Assembly: GCA_910578995.1 (NCBI GenBank)
Contig: CAJTSY010000010.1
Location: 4,831 to 53,308 of the forward strand
Reading direction: 5' to 3'
Origin: an uncultured Acetatifactor sp.
Lineage (GTDB): Bacteria; Bacillota; Clostridia; Lachnospirales; Lachnospiraceae
Length of the DNA stretch: 48,478 nucleotides
Below the pieces are notes generated by a model, which was not told the origin of the DNA, searched no databases, and saw only the letters and a program-made list of their open reading frames with translations. The position numbers and the translations under genes were made by a program. Shown piece after piece: positions 16,018-24,103 of the stretch; the first letter of the stretch is position 1; each line of letters starts with the position of its first letter.

Positions 16018-16058
16018 TGTTACATTTCCATTATACTGTAACATTCCTTGAAATGCAA
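16018..16058 (-). promoter_or_regulatory. hxlR promoter with overlapping palindromic operator
   Basis: On the minus strand TTGCAT (16053-16058), 17 bases, TATAAT (16030-16035). The -10 box lies inside the inverted repeat TGTTACA-N12-TGTAACA (16018-16043), a good candidate for autorepression by the HxlR protein. Confidence 0.65.
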
Positions 16059-16132
16059 TCATGGGATGCTTTGAAAAATATTTGTGAAATATTAATAAGA
16101 AAATATCTTGTGAAGAATATCTGAAAGAGTTT

Positions 16133-16318
16133 TTGGAGGCGGCAGTGGGATTCAATACGCCCGGCATTGTGAAGTACAGCTTCTGGCGTATGACGCATCA
16201 GTGGAAAAATGCCGTCTATGTCTGCCTGAACAATGGGGAGGCATATATGCCTGACGAAATTAAGGATAAGTATATATGTATTAACGGAGATATTAGGGAA
16301 ATTCTGTATCGGCTCTGA
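16133..16318 (+). pseudogene. Gene fragment of unknown origin (about 60 residues)
   Basis: The reading frame contains NTPGIVKYSFWRMTHQWKN and ends ICINGDIREILYRL, and it stays open upstream to about 16085 without a ribosome binding site. It reads like the tail of a larger protein that I cannot identify. HxlR regulators are often divergent from a reductase or hydrolase gene; this may be the end of such a target gene after deletion. Confidence 0.3.
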
Positions 16319-17002
16319 AGAAAAACAAAGACCTGCTGCGTTTCGGAGGGCGGTCCATGGCAGTTCATGACAGCCCGGAAAAGTCCGGGGCCGATAGATT
16401 ACTGTTTACCGGGTTTTGCCGCGAGGCGTTTTCATGAGTTCCTTATGTGACAAACCCGAGACTGAGGGTACTTAAAATGGGGATCCTCCTGTCCGGTTCT
16501 CTGTGCTTTGGCTGCTGTGAAAAACGAAGCCATAAGCAGTAATGCCGGTAATCCGGAGAGGCGGGATTTCCCTGGCGGATTGACATTGCTGTTGAAACAG
16601 GGCTGCCCCAATTCCACTGGTTTTAGAGGGTCAGGTTAAGGTAGCCAAAAGGAGGGAATTGTGCTATACTTGTGTCAGCCATACAGGAGAAATAATTCCC
16701 CGGAGGAGGGCTCTGCAGTCTGTCATCTTTCTGGTTTTTCTTCGGGGAAATGGTCTGATGGAGCAGTATGGGCTTTGTAAAGCTACTGTTCCCGCCCGCC
16801 GATTCCTTTACTATGTGCCGTATTGCCTGCAGAAAAAGCAGATGATTCATGGTTTCATTATGATACTTATAACTGTCGCCTGCACCTTCATCCTTACGAA
16901 GACACTCCCGAACGACCGGAAGGAAAACGGGAATGAAGCGGCCTGAGGCAAGGCGCAGGGCTGATGAAAAGGGCGGTAAATTTGAGCCTGGAAGAGACCG
17001 GA
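16319..17002. other. Degenerate stretch without a recognisable gene
   Basis: I see no supportable gene in these 680 bases. A short block gggaattgtgctat (about 16655-16668) repeats the promoter block at 14754-14767. An open frame at about 16836-16946 encodes one hydrophobic segment and a charged tail, possibly the end of a lost membrane protein. The whole stretch looks like decayed mobile-element DNA. Confidence 0.4.
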
Positions 17003-17528
17003 ATGATAGAAATCAAGATAATTGACCGTGAACACAGGGCAGATATCAATATTCCCAACCGGCCATTTCGTTTGTTCGGAAGAATGATACCGGCTTATAC
17101 AAACGAAATGTGGAGTTATACCATTGAAAAATTCGAAAATGAAACACAGATGTGCTTTCCGGATGAAAATTATGACTATGATGCAATGATCGGAAACAGT
17201 ACATTCATTGGAGCCTATGATCACGATGCTTGCATAGGCCTTGCCATTATGCAGAGCGGCTTTTTTAAATACGTGTATCTGTATGATTTGAAAGTTAATC
17301 CGGAGTACCGCAATCAGGGCGTTGCAAAACTTTTGATTGATAAAGCCGGGGAGCTTGCGTTTGTCATCGGGCTATAACGGAATTTATACGCAGGGACAGG
17401 ATAACAACCTGGGTGCATGCCTGTTTTATGTAAAAGCCGGTTTTTATATAGGCGGCTTGGATACGAATGTCTATAAGGGGACAAAGCAGGAAGGAAAATC
17501 CGACATTATCTTTTATTATGACTGTTGA
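17003..17528 (+). pseudogene. GNAT acetyltransferase, streptothricin-type, frameshifted
   Basis: Two overlapping frames together make one GNAT protein. The first (from ATG 17003, after GGAAGAG) contains DINIPNRPFRLFGRMIPAY and the acetyl-CoA loop region NPEYRNQGVAKLLIDKAGELA; the second contains GYNGIYTQGQDNNLGACLFY and ends IIFYYDC. The order and spacing match streptothricin acetyltransferase (Sat) relatives. The frame changes near 17360, just after the acetyl-CoA-binding helix, so the first product stops at 17377 without its C-terminal third. Resistance or substrate specificity cannot be inferred. Confidence 0.7.
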
Positions 17529-18099
17529 CAGAGGAGAACGGAGGGGGATGGTTTAAGAAGGGGACATGGTGGGAGTGCCGGGGATTGAACCGGCTCCCGG
17601 TTTCGGCGGCGGAATCGAAAAGGATGGGGAAAAAGGGAGGGGCTGTGGTGACAGCTTCTTTTTTGTGTCCGGGCCCGGATTCCGGGTGAAGGCATCATCA
17701 TCGGCGGGATTACCGGGAGCCACGGCAGAAAAGAGCAGCGTTAGGAACAGCCGAAAGGAGCAGCTTTAGGTTTATGCTGCATCAGACGGTTTGCAGATTC
17801 CGGAGGAAGTTCCGCGACGAGCCGAGGATATTCCGGGATTATGACTTTTGGGTGGCATGCGGAAGAAAAACTGGATAGGAAATTACCATAAATAAATCAG
17901 ATTTTCCATGGAAACCCGGAAGCACATAATATATAATAAGATAATTCCCTGAAACCGGACACATAGCAGGAAGCAGAGGCAGGAAACAGGGACAGGAAAC
18001 AGAGGGAGGAAGCAGAAGCCAGAAGCAGGAAACAGAGCAGGAGGACAGAAAAAACGGTGATAGTAGGCGAGAGGTAGGAAGAAAGCAGGAGGCACGGAG
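17529..18099. other. Non-coding stretch before the GH27 gene
   Basis: No gene is supportable in these 570 bases. The last 130 bases are almost pure purine on the plus strand and contain degenerate repeats (see 17967-18050). A tRNA-3'-end-like string near 17570-17600 was considered and rejected. I see no clear housekeeping promoter for the GH27 gene here. Confidence 0.5.
17967..18050. repeat. Degenerate CAGGAAACAG-type purine repeat
   Basis: Variants of caggaaacag, caggaagcag and gaggaagcag follow one another about seven times with small spacers. The tract lies within the presumed leader of the GH27 gene. It looks like slipped-strand expansion. A similar but weaker repeat of aggcggaa/aacaaccag units lies at 19420-19500 after that gene. 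Confidence 0.6.
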
Positions 18100-19413
18100 A
18101 TGAAATATACGATGAACAAGGCCCCTATGGGCTGGAACAGCTACGATTATTATGATACGACTGTCAACGAGGCTCAGTTGAGGGCAAACGCCGATTTTAT
18201 GGCGGCGCATTTAAAGGATGCCGGATGGGAGTACGTGGTGGTGGACATTGAGTGGTACGCCAAAGATGCAGGAACCATGCGGGACAGGTACCAGTACATA
18301 CCTTTCGGGGAGGAAGAGATCGACGAGTACGGGCGGCTGCTGCCGGATGAAAAACGGTTTCCCTCGGCGGCAGGCGGGAAGGGCTTTGGCCCCCTGGCGG
18401 AGTACGTGCACAGCCTGGGGCTGAAGTTCGGCATCCATATCATGCGCGGAATCCCCAGGACCGCGGCCCATCAGCATATGCCCATCCTGGGGAGCAGCGT
18501 CACGGCCAACCAGGCGGCGGATCCGTCCTCCATCTGTGGGTGGAACCCGGACATGTACGGGCTGCGGAAAAATGCGGAGGGCGCCCAGGCCTATTACGAT
18601 TCCATTATCAGCCTGTATGCGCAGTGGGGTGTTGACTACATTAAATGCGACGATATCTGCAACACCAATCTGTATCCCCACAATCCCTACTCCGCCGCCC
18701 ATGAGGTGGAGATGCTGCATGCAGCCATCGGGAAGAGCGGCAGGGACATGGTACTGTCCCTCTCCCCGGGACCGGCGCTGATCGAGAAGGCCTGGCATTA
18801 CGAAAAATACGCAAATATGTGGCGGATTACCGACGATTTCTGGGACAGGTGGGATTTGCTGCGGAACATGTTTGACAGGTGCGAACTGTGGCAGAACCAT
18901 GTGGCGCCAGGTTCTTATCCCGACTGCGACATGCTTCCCCTGGGAAAACTGGGAGGAGGCTTCGGACAGGGGGAGTGGGACACCCATTTCACCAGGGAGG
19001 AACAGATCACCATGATGACGCTGTGGTGCGTCTTCGGCTCGCCGCTGATGGTGGGAGCGGAACTGACGAAACTGGACGACTGGACGCTGTGGCTGCTGAC
19101 CCGGAAGGATATCCTGAAGCTGGTTTCCAATGAATATGTGGGAAAGCAGTTTGAGAAAAACCAGGATTATGCCATCTGGAGCTGCCTTAACAGGGAAAAC
19201 GGGGAGAGGTACCTTGCCTTTTTCAATTTCCGGGAAGAGGAACAGCAGATTTCCTGCGTCCTGGAGGAAGTGGAGCAGCTTGCAGGCAGGACGGCAGGCA
19301 TCCGGAAGGCCGCAGAGTTGTGGAGCGGAACGGACAGGGAGGTAGCGGAGGGCGTACTGACGGATTTGGTGCCAGCCCACGGTGCCGGGCTGTTTGCGCT
19401 GTTGGATTCCTGA
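18100..19413 (+). CDS. Alpha-galactosidase family protein, GH27
   Basis: The 437-residue product starts with KAPMGWNSYDYYDTTVNE, the hallmark of glycosyl hydrolase family 27, and has no signal peptide, so it is cytoplasmic. YIKCDD around residues 180-185 carries the nucleophile (Asp184), and RITDDF at 242-247 the acid/base Asp. The C-terminal beta-sandwich runs from about 350. GH27 members release terminal alpha-galactose, or in some cases beta-arabinopyranose, from oligosaccharides. A good GCAGGAGG site lies 8 bases before the ATG. It is the first gene of the element's sugar cargo and appears intact. Substrate specificity is not determined. Confidence 0.88.
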   Translation: MKYTMNKAPMGWNSYDYYDTTVNEAQLRANADFMAAHLKDAGWEYVVVDIEWYAKDAGTMRDRYQYIPFGEEEIDEYGRLLPDEKRFPSAAGGKGFGPLAEYVHSLGLKFGIHIMRGIPRTAAHQHMPILGSSVTANQAADPSSICGWNPDMYGLRKNAEGAQAYYDSIISLYAQWGVDYIKCDDICNTNLYPHNPYSAAHEVEMLHAAIGKSGRDMVLSLSPGPALIEKAWHYEKYANMWRITDDFWDRWDLLRNMFDRCELWQNHVAPGSYPDCDMLPLGKLGGGFGQGEWDTHFTREEQITMMTLWCVFGSPLMVGAELTKLDDWTLWLLTRKDILKLVSNEYVGKQFEKNQDYAIWSCLNRENGERYLAFFNFREEEQQISCVLEEVEQLAGRTAGIRKAAELWSGTDREVAEGVLTDLVPAHGAGLFALLDS

Positions 19414-19586
19414 GCCGGACAGGCGGAATTGCTGTGACAGGCAGAACAACCAGGCAGGCGGAACTACTAGGTAAGCGAAACAACCAGCCAGGCGGCAAAA
19501 GAGCAGCAGACAATATTAATTGTTTTATAACAAACTATAAATGAAATATTGATAAATCATAGAAGTATAGAAACAGGAGCAGCGAA

Positions 19587-20300
19587 ATGGCAGGATATTT
19601 ATTTGTACATTTTATCGGGGAAGGGCAGGACGGCGAGCAGGGGAGCCGTGACCTGATGGTATGGGAATCTCCGGATCTGATCCACTGGAGCGAGGAGCGC
19701 CCCTGCCGGGTGGGGATACCGGAGGCAGGCTGCGTCTGGGCGCCGGAGGCGGTGTACGACAGGGAGAAGGAGGCTTTTCTGGTCTTTTTTGCCTCCATGG
19801 TGAAAAGCGGCGGGGATAAAGCGGCAAAACAACGGATTTACGCCGCCTATACCAAAGATTTCCGGGAATTCTCGGAGACCTTTCTGTTCATGGAGCGGGA
19901 AAACCATGTGATAGACACCACCATACTGGAGAGCGGCGGAAACTATTACCGTATTTCCAAGGACGAGACGGAGAAGGTATTGATTCTGGAGGAGGCGTCT
20001 TCCCTTATGGGGGATTCACCAGGATTCCGTCGCCTGTTCTGGATGCCCTGAAAGGGGTGGAGGGACCAGAAGGGTACCTGCTGCCGGACGGGAAAACCTG
20101 GTGCCTGATTGCGGACCGTTTCGCGGAGGGAAAGGGGTATCTGCCTATGGTGACGGATGACTTATCCTCCGGAGATTTCCGTATCCTGGAGCCGGATGAA
20201 TATGACATGGGACATGCGAAGAAGCGGCATGGAGGCGTACTGGCCGTCACGGATGAGGAGTACGAGCGGCTGTGGATGCAGTTCGGCATTCCGTTATTTC
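19587..20300 (+). pseudogene. GH43-like glycosidase remnant
   Basis: The start MAGYLFVHFIGEGQDGEQ is followed directly by GSRDLMVWESPDLIHWSE; relatives have roughly 50-60 residues between these segments, so an internal deletion is likely and part of the active-site region is lost. The frame then shifts near 20010: the first frame stops at 20051, while EGPEGYLLPDGKTWCLIADR and later family sequence continue in another frame to about 20280. From there the sequence runs into a GH35 fragment. The protein cannot be functional. It would have been a beta-propeller arabinosidase/xylosidase-type enzyme acting on the same oligosaccharides as its neighbours. Confidence 0.7.
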
Positions 20301-21255
20301 CGGACGGTTCCGGAATACTGGCGAGACAGACTGGAGAAGCTCCGCAATCTGGGCTGCAACACGGTGGAGACCTACATTCCCTGGAACATGCATGAGCCGG
20401 AGAAAGGGAGGTTCCGCTTTAACGGCATCCTGGACGTCGAGAGATTTGTGAGCCTGGCGCAGGAACTGGGGCTGTATGTCATCCTGCGGCCCTCGCCTTA
20501 TATCTGTGCGGAATGGGAGTTCGGCGGACTGCCGGCCTGGCTGCTGCGGGAGGAGGGCATGAGGCTTCGGGTGAACCCCCCGCCCTTCTGAAGCATGTGG
20601 AGGAATATTACAGGGTGCTGCTTCCGAAGCTTGTGCCCATGCAGTGTACCCAGGGAGGGCCTGTGATCCTGATGCAGGTGGAAAATGAGTACGGCTATTA
20701 TGCCAATGACACTGGTTACCTGAAGGCCGTCAGGAAGCTGATGACAGACGGGGAGTGGATGTGCCCCTGGTCACCTCGGACGGCCCCTTTCCGGAGAGCC
20801 TTCATGCGGGGAAACCCTCAGCGGAAAAGCCGGAGCCGGAAGGAGGCCCTTCTGCGGAAACGGAAGAACCGGAACGGAATCTCCCTGCGGAAAAGGGCGC
20901 CCGCCTGGACATCCTGATGGAGAATATGGGACGGGTGAACTTCGGCCCGCGGATGGAGCTCCAGCGCAAGGGAATCGCCCAGTGCGTGCAGATTAACGGA
21001 CATATGCACAATCACTGGGAGCAGTACCCGCTTCCCCTGGACAACGTGGAAAAGGTGGATTTTTCCGGAGAATATTTACCGGGGACGCCGGCATTCTATC
21101 GCTTTTCCTTCAACGTGGAGGAGGCCGGCCCGCAGAAACGTCTATATATACCCGGTCCGCTGTTAAAACAGGGAGAAAATGAAATCATTATGTTCGAGAC
21201 GGAAGGAAAGGCGCCGGGAACCATATCCCTCAAGAGTGTGCCCGACCTTGGATAA
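20295..21255 (+). pseudogene. GH35 beta-galactosidase remnant
   Basis: Pieces of a GH35 enzyme appear in order but in different frames. YFRTVPEYWRDRLEKLRNLG and YICAEWEFGGLPAWLL come first; after a shift near 20575 comes KHVEEYYRVLLPKL with ILMQVENEYGYY (the acid/base Glu motif); after another shift near 20757 comes VPLVTSDGPFPESLHAG, then directly DILMENMGRVNFGPR and the C-terminal jelly-roll to IISLK-like end. The segment that holds the nucleophile Glu is missing between the last two. The N terminus is fused to the end of the GH43 remnant, implying one deletion across both genes plus later frameshifts. Confidence 0.78.
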
Positions 21256-21431
21256 TAAATCCGAGAGTGAAATGCGCGAAGAGAACGCGCATGACGGAAC
21301 TGGAATAATAAAAAGCAGTCTCGGAACGGACATGCCCGGGAGAATTTTCATCTGGATCACTTTGCAGATGAAAATTGCTCCCCCATAAGGGCATGGAAGT
21401 GGAGAGACGGTACTGGAATAGGAGGAACGAC

Positions 21432-22613
21432 ATGGATAAAACATGGGTAAGCGAGGTCTATGAAAAGATCCTCGCAAAGGAAGAAAAGGTTGCGGAACGC
21501 AGCCGGGGCAAGATCCCTTATACGACAAAGGACGGTGTCTTTGACGATAAGGGAAAGACGGACATCTGCTGGTGGACAAACGGTTTCTGGGGCGGCATGA
21601 TGTGGCAGCTGTACTATGCCACGGGGGAGCCCGTCTATCTGGAAAATGCGCTTGCCACGGAAAGTAAGCTTGACGCAAACCTGATGATCCGCCAGGGCAT
21701 GGACCATGACAGCGGTTTCAGGTGGCTGCCCACCTCGGTGGCGCACTACCATATGACAGGGGACCCGGCATCGAGAAACAGGGCGCTCTTAGCGGCGGAT
21801 AACCTTGCAGGCCGGTTTAATCCGGTGGGAAAATTTATCCGGGCATGGAACGACTGGGGCGGAAAGGAGGACGGATCCTTTGCCGGACGAGCCATCATTG
21901 ACTGCATGATGAACCTGCCCCTTCTGTACTGGGCCGGGGATGAATTGCATGACCCGAAATTTTACCACATAGCAAAAATGCATGCGGACACCGCCGCCAG
22001 ATATTTTATACGGGAGGACGGCTCCGCGAAGCATATTGTCGACTTTGACGCCAATACCGGGGAATACCTCCATTCCGTAGGAGGACAGGGCTACGGACAC
22101 GGCTCTGCATGGACCAGGGGACAGGCGTGGGCGATTTACGGCTTTGTTCTCAGTTATCTTCACACGGGGGAGGAGAATTATCTTGCCGCCTCCCGGAAAG
22201 TGGCGGATTACTTTATCGCGAACATTCCGGATTCGAAACTCATACCGGTTGATTTCAGACAGCCGGAAAGCCCGGCATACGAGGATTCCACGGCGGCTAT
22301 TGCGGCATGCGGGCTGTTGGAGCTTACGAAATGTGTCCCTGAAAAGGAAGGGGACAAATACGAAAACGCGGCGCTTGAGATGCTGAAGGCGCTTGCAGAC
22401 AATCGCTGCTGCTGGGACAAAGACACGGACAACCTGCTTGAAAGGTGCACGGCGGCATACCACGATGCGGAACATGAGTTTTCCATTATCTATGGGGATT
22501 ATTATTTTATCGAGGCAGTGTGGAAGCTGATGAGGAAGGAATTGTTTATATGGGGCAATGCACACGGGCCGGCGGCAGGTTACTGTTCGTCTGATGCCCC
22601 CGCGAAGCCGTGA
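21432..22613 (+). CDS. GH88 unsaturated glucuronyl hydrolase
   Basis: A 393-residue cytoplasmic enzyme of glycosyl hydrolase family 88, which removes the unsaturated uronic acid left on oligosaccharides by polysaccharide lyases. WWTNGFWGGMMWQLYYATGE near the N terminus, Asp93 in GMDHDSGFRW and Asp157 in IIDCMMNLPLL correspond to the two catalytic aspartates of characterised members. GQGYGHGSAWTRGQAWAIYG is also typical. The ATG at 21432 is preferred over the upstream frame because AGGAGG precedes it. The family-like end is at ELFIW; about 19 further residues may be read-on from a mutated stop. It is the last gene before the right end of the element. Confidence 0.88.
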   Translation: MDKTWVSEVYEKILAKEEKVAERSRGKIPYTTKDGVFDDKGKTDICWWTNGFWGGMMWQLYYATGEPVYLENALATESKLDANLMIRQGMDHDSGFRWLPTSVAHYHMTGDPASRNRALLAADNLAGRFNPVGKFIRAWNDWGGKEDGSFAGRAIIDCMMNLPLLYWAGDELHDPKFYHIAKMHADTAARYFIREDGSAKHIVDFDANTGEYLHSVGGQGYGHGSAWTRGQAWAIYGFVLSYLHTGEENYLAASRKVADYFIANIPDSKLIPVDFRQPESPAYEDSTAAIAACGLLELTKCVPEKEGDKYENAALEMLKALADNRCCWDKDTDNLLERCTAAYHDAEHEFSIIYGDYYFIEAVWKLMRKELFIWGNAHGPAAGYCSSDAPAKP

Positions 22614-22660
22614 AGCGTAATCGCCGGCAGGCCTGCGGGGCATTTTGGGACAAATAACTG

Positions 22661-22690
22661 TTGTAACATGTCCGGCTCCTGTTGTATAAT
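22661..22690 (+). promoter_or_regulatory. Outward-facing promoter at the element's right end
   Basis: TTGTAA (22661-22666), 18 bases, TATAAT (22685-22690) pointing out of the element toward the cwlD 3' fragment and sua5, 60 bases before the attR core. It may keep sua5 and the following genes transcribed while cwlD is interrupted. Confidence 0.55.
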
Positions 22691-22725
22691 AATAGAGACA
22701 AAAGACTTTTCCCATTGGAATGCAG

Positions 22726-22776
22726 GGTTCGCCTGTATGAAACACAATCCGAATGCGGCTTCCTCTCCAACAGCGC
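22726..22776. other. attR, right junction of the element
   Basis: The element half is 22726-22750 (ggttcgcctgtatgaaacac, continuing 5 bases), then the GA core at 22751-22752, then chromosomal cwlD sequence (atgcggcttcctctcc). The element half mirrors 6835-6859 at the left end with 19 of 25 matches. Confidence 0.8.
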
Positions 22777-22870
22777 TGAGGCGGAGAAGCTGTGCAGTCC
22801 GGAATACCAGCAGCGGGTGGCGTGGGCAATCCATATGGGAATACTAAGGTACCTGAATGAACGGGACTGA
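22751..22870 (+). pseudogene. cwlD: cwlD, C-terminal part, beyond the element
   Basis: Encodes the last 39 residues of the amidase (ECGFLSNSAEAEKL ... HMGILRYLNERD), the segment that in Amidase_3 proteins follows and includes the catalytic glutamate. There is no start codon or ribosome binding site of its own. The frame is exactly that needed to continue from codon 196 of the upstream part. Preserved frame and family-typical residues suggest that the join is, or recently was, under selection. Confidence 0.92.
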
Positions 22871-22920
22871 AGGAACAGGCTGTAACGGAGTCCGGAAACT
22901 AGCCAGGGAGAGTGGAGAGG

Positions 22921-23985
22921 ATGGAGACAAAGCTCATTAAGATCAGACCGGACTGTCCGGAATTTGACCGGGAGGAAGAAGACGGGCTGCGCCGGGCAGG
23001 GGATGTGATAAGGCGGGGAGGCCTGGTGGCATTTCCCACGGAGACTGTGTACGGCCTGGGGGGAGATGCCCTGAATCCCCGCTCTTCCCGCAGGATTTAC
23101 CAGGCAAAGGGCAGGCCCTCGGACAATCCCCTGATTATACATATCTGCCGGCTGGAGGATCTGTATGGGATCGTAAGCCGGGTGCCTGAGGCGGCCTTAA
23201 AAATCGCCGGAATGTTCTGGCCGGGGCCGCTGACCATGATTCTGCCAAAAGCACCCGGGGTACCCCCTGAGACCACAGGGGGACTGGACACGGTGGCGGT
23301 GCGTTTTCCCTCCCACCCGGTGGCCCGGAAACTTATTGAATACAGCGGCGGCTATGTGGCGGCGCCCAGCGCCAACCTTTCGGGAAAGCCCAGTCCCACC
23401 TTGGCCAGATACGTGGTGGAGGACATGGCAGGGAGGATAGATATGATCGTGGACGGCGGGGAAGTGGGCATCGGACTGGAATCCACCATCCTTGACCTGA
23501 CGGTGGAGCCCCCCCGCATTCTGCGTCCTGGTTATGTTACACAGGAAATGCTGGACAGTGTATTGGGCAGAACCGATATAGATGCCACGATTATAGACCC
23601 GGACAGCAGACAGATTCCCAAGGCGCCCGGCATGAAGTACCGGCATTATGCTCCCGCAGGCCGCATGGTCATTGTGGAGGGGGAGCCCGGACAGGTGGCG
23701 GCCTATATCAACCGGCAGGCGGAGGCGGACCGGAAAGCAGGGGAGAAGACAGGGATTATCGGAACCACAGAAACACTTGAATTATATTGTGCAGATGTGG
23801 TAAAATGTGTAGGAAGTCGTGAAAACCAGGCGGACATTGCCAGAAGGCTGTTTGCCGTCCTCAGGGAATTCGACGACGAAAAGGTGACAAGCATCTATTC
23901 GGAAAGCTTTTCCGGCCGCGGGCTGGGACAGGCCATCATGAACCGCCTGCTGAAAGCGGCCGGGAACAGGCTGGTAAAGCTTTGA
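22921..23985 (+). CDS. sua5: L-threonylcarbamoyladenylate synthase
   Basis: Sua5/YwlC/TsaC family enzyme that makes threonylcarbamoyl-AMP from threonine, bicarbonate and ATP for the t6A modification of ANN-decoding tRNAs. The 354-residue protein has the YrdC domain (about 15-205: GLVAFPTETVYGLGGDA, KGRPSDNPL, APSANLSGKPSPT, GLESTI) and the Sua5-specific C-terminal domain (about 240-350) after the linker with MKYRHYAP. ATG at 22921 is used with AGGGAG 10 bases upstream; an in-frame GTG nine bases earlier is possible. In the uninterrupted chromosome it follows cwlD by 50 bases, so it was probably in the same transcript. Confidence 0.93.
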   Translation: METKLIKIRPDCPEFDREEEDGLRRAGDVIRRGGLVAFPTETVYGLGGDALNPRSSRRIYQAKGRPSDNPLIIHICRLEDLYGIVSRVPEAALKIAGMFWPGPLTMILPKAPGVPPETTGGLDTVAVRFPSHPVARKLIEYSGGYVAAPSANLSGKPSPTLARYVVEDMAGRIDMIVDGGEVGIGLESTILDLTVEPPRILRPGYVTQEMLDSVLGRTDIDATIIDPDSRQIPKAPGMKYRHYAPAGRMVIVEGEPGQVAAYINRQAEADRKAGEKTGIIGTTETLELYCADVVKCVGSRENQADIARRLFAVLREFDDEKVTSIYSESFSGRGLGQAIMNRLLKAAGNRLVKL

Positions 23986-24039
23986 GAAGTCTGATTTTGA
24001 CAAATCTGGCTTTCAGGAGTCTGACTTTGATAAATATGG
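23986..24039. repeat. Imperfect 24-base direct repeat after sua5
   Basis: Two units, 23986-24009 and 24016-24039, share (g/a)agtctga(t/c)tttga followed by (c/t)aaat(c/a)tgg with a period of 30 bases. They lie between sua5 and rpiB; no function is apparent. Confidence 0.55.
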
Positions 24040-24103
24040 AAGAAAACCGGCTTTAAAAGGATGTATCCGCTGTGATGCGGAAAAATCAGGAGGTGGCATT
24101 GAC

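Larger units (their letters stand above)
6833..22752. mobile_element. 15.9-kb serine-recombinase intervening element inside cwlD
   Basis: The element splits cwlD at codon 197. Both boundaries contain the dinucleotide GA (6833-6834 and 22751-22752), and the flanks join in frame when one GA copy and all between are removed. The inner ends (6835-6859 and 22726-22750) are imperfect inverted repeats of each other, identical at 19 of 25 positions, as expected of an attP site for large serine recombinases. Three such recombinase genes lie next to the left end. Cargo comprises an ABC transporter with its GntR regulator, ogt, decayed regulator and acetyltransferase genes, and a glycosidase cluster. 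The layout parallels skin (sigK) and SPbeta (spsM), which leave during sporulation. No phage structural or conjugation genes are visible. Confidence 0.88.

Noticed and set aside
17566..17602. Minus-strand string resembling a tRNA T-arm plus acceptor end with CCA (around GGGGATTGAACC)
   Set aside because: The T-loop would be 8 bases long and no matching D-arm, anticodon arm or 5' acceptor half follows in the next 80 bases. At best it is a tiny tRNA scrap.
6833..22752. Prophage interpretation of the element
   Set aside because: No capsid, tail, packaging, lysis or replication genes are visible. The content is recombinases plus metabolic and defence-like cargo.
22682..22870. Stand-alone small gene starting at a TTG
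   Set aside because: Its presumed start lies inside the -10 box of a promoter and its first 23 residues are element-end sequence. The meaningful part is the cwlD tail from 22751.
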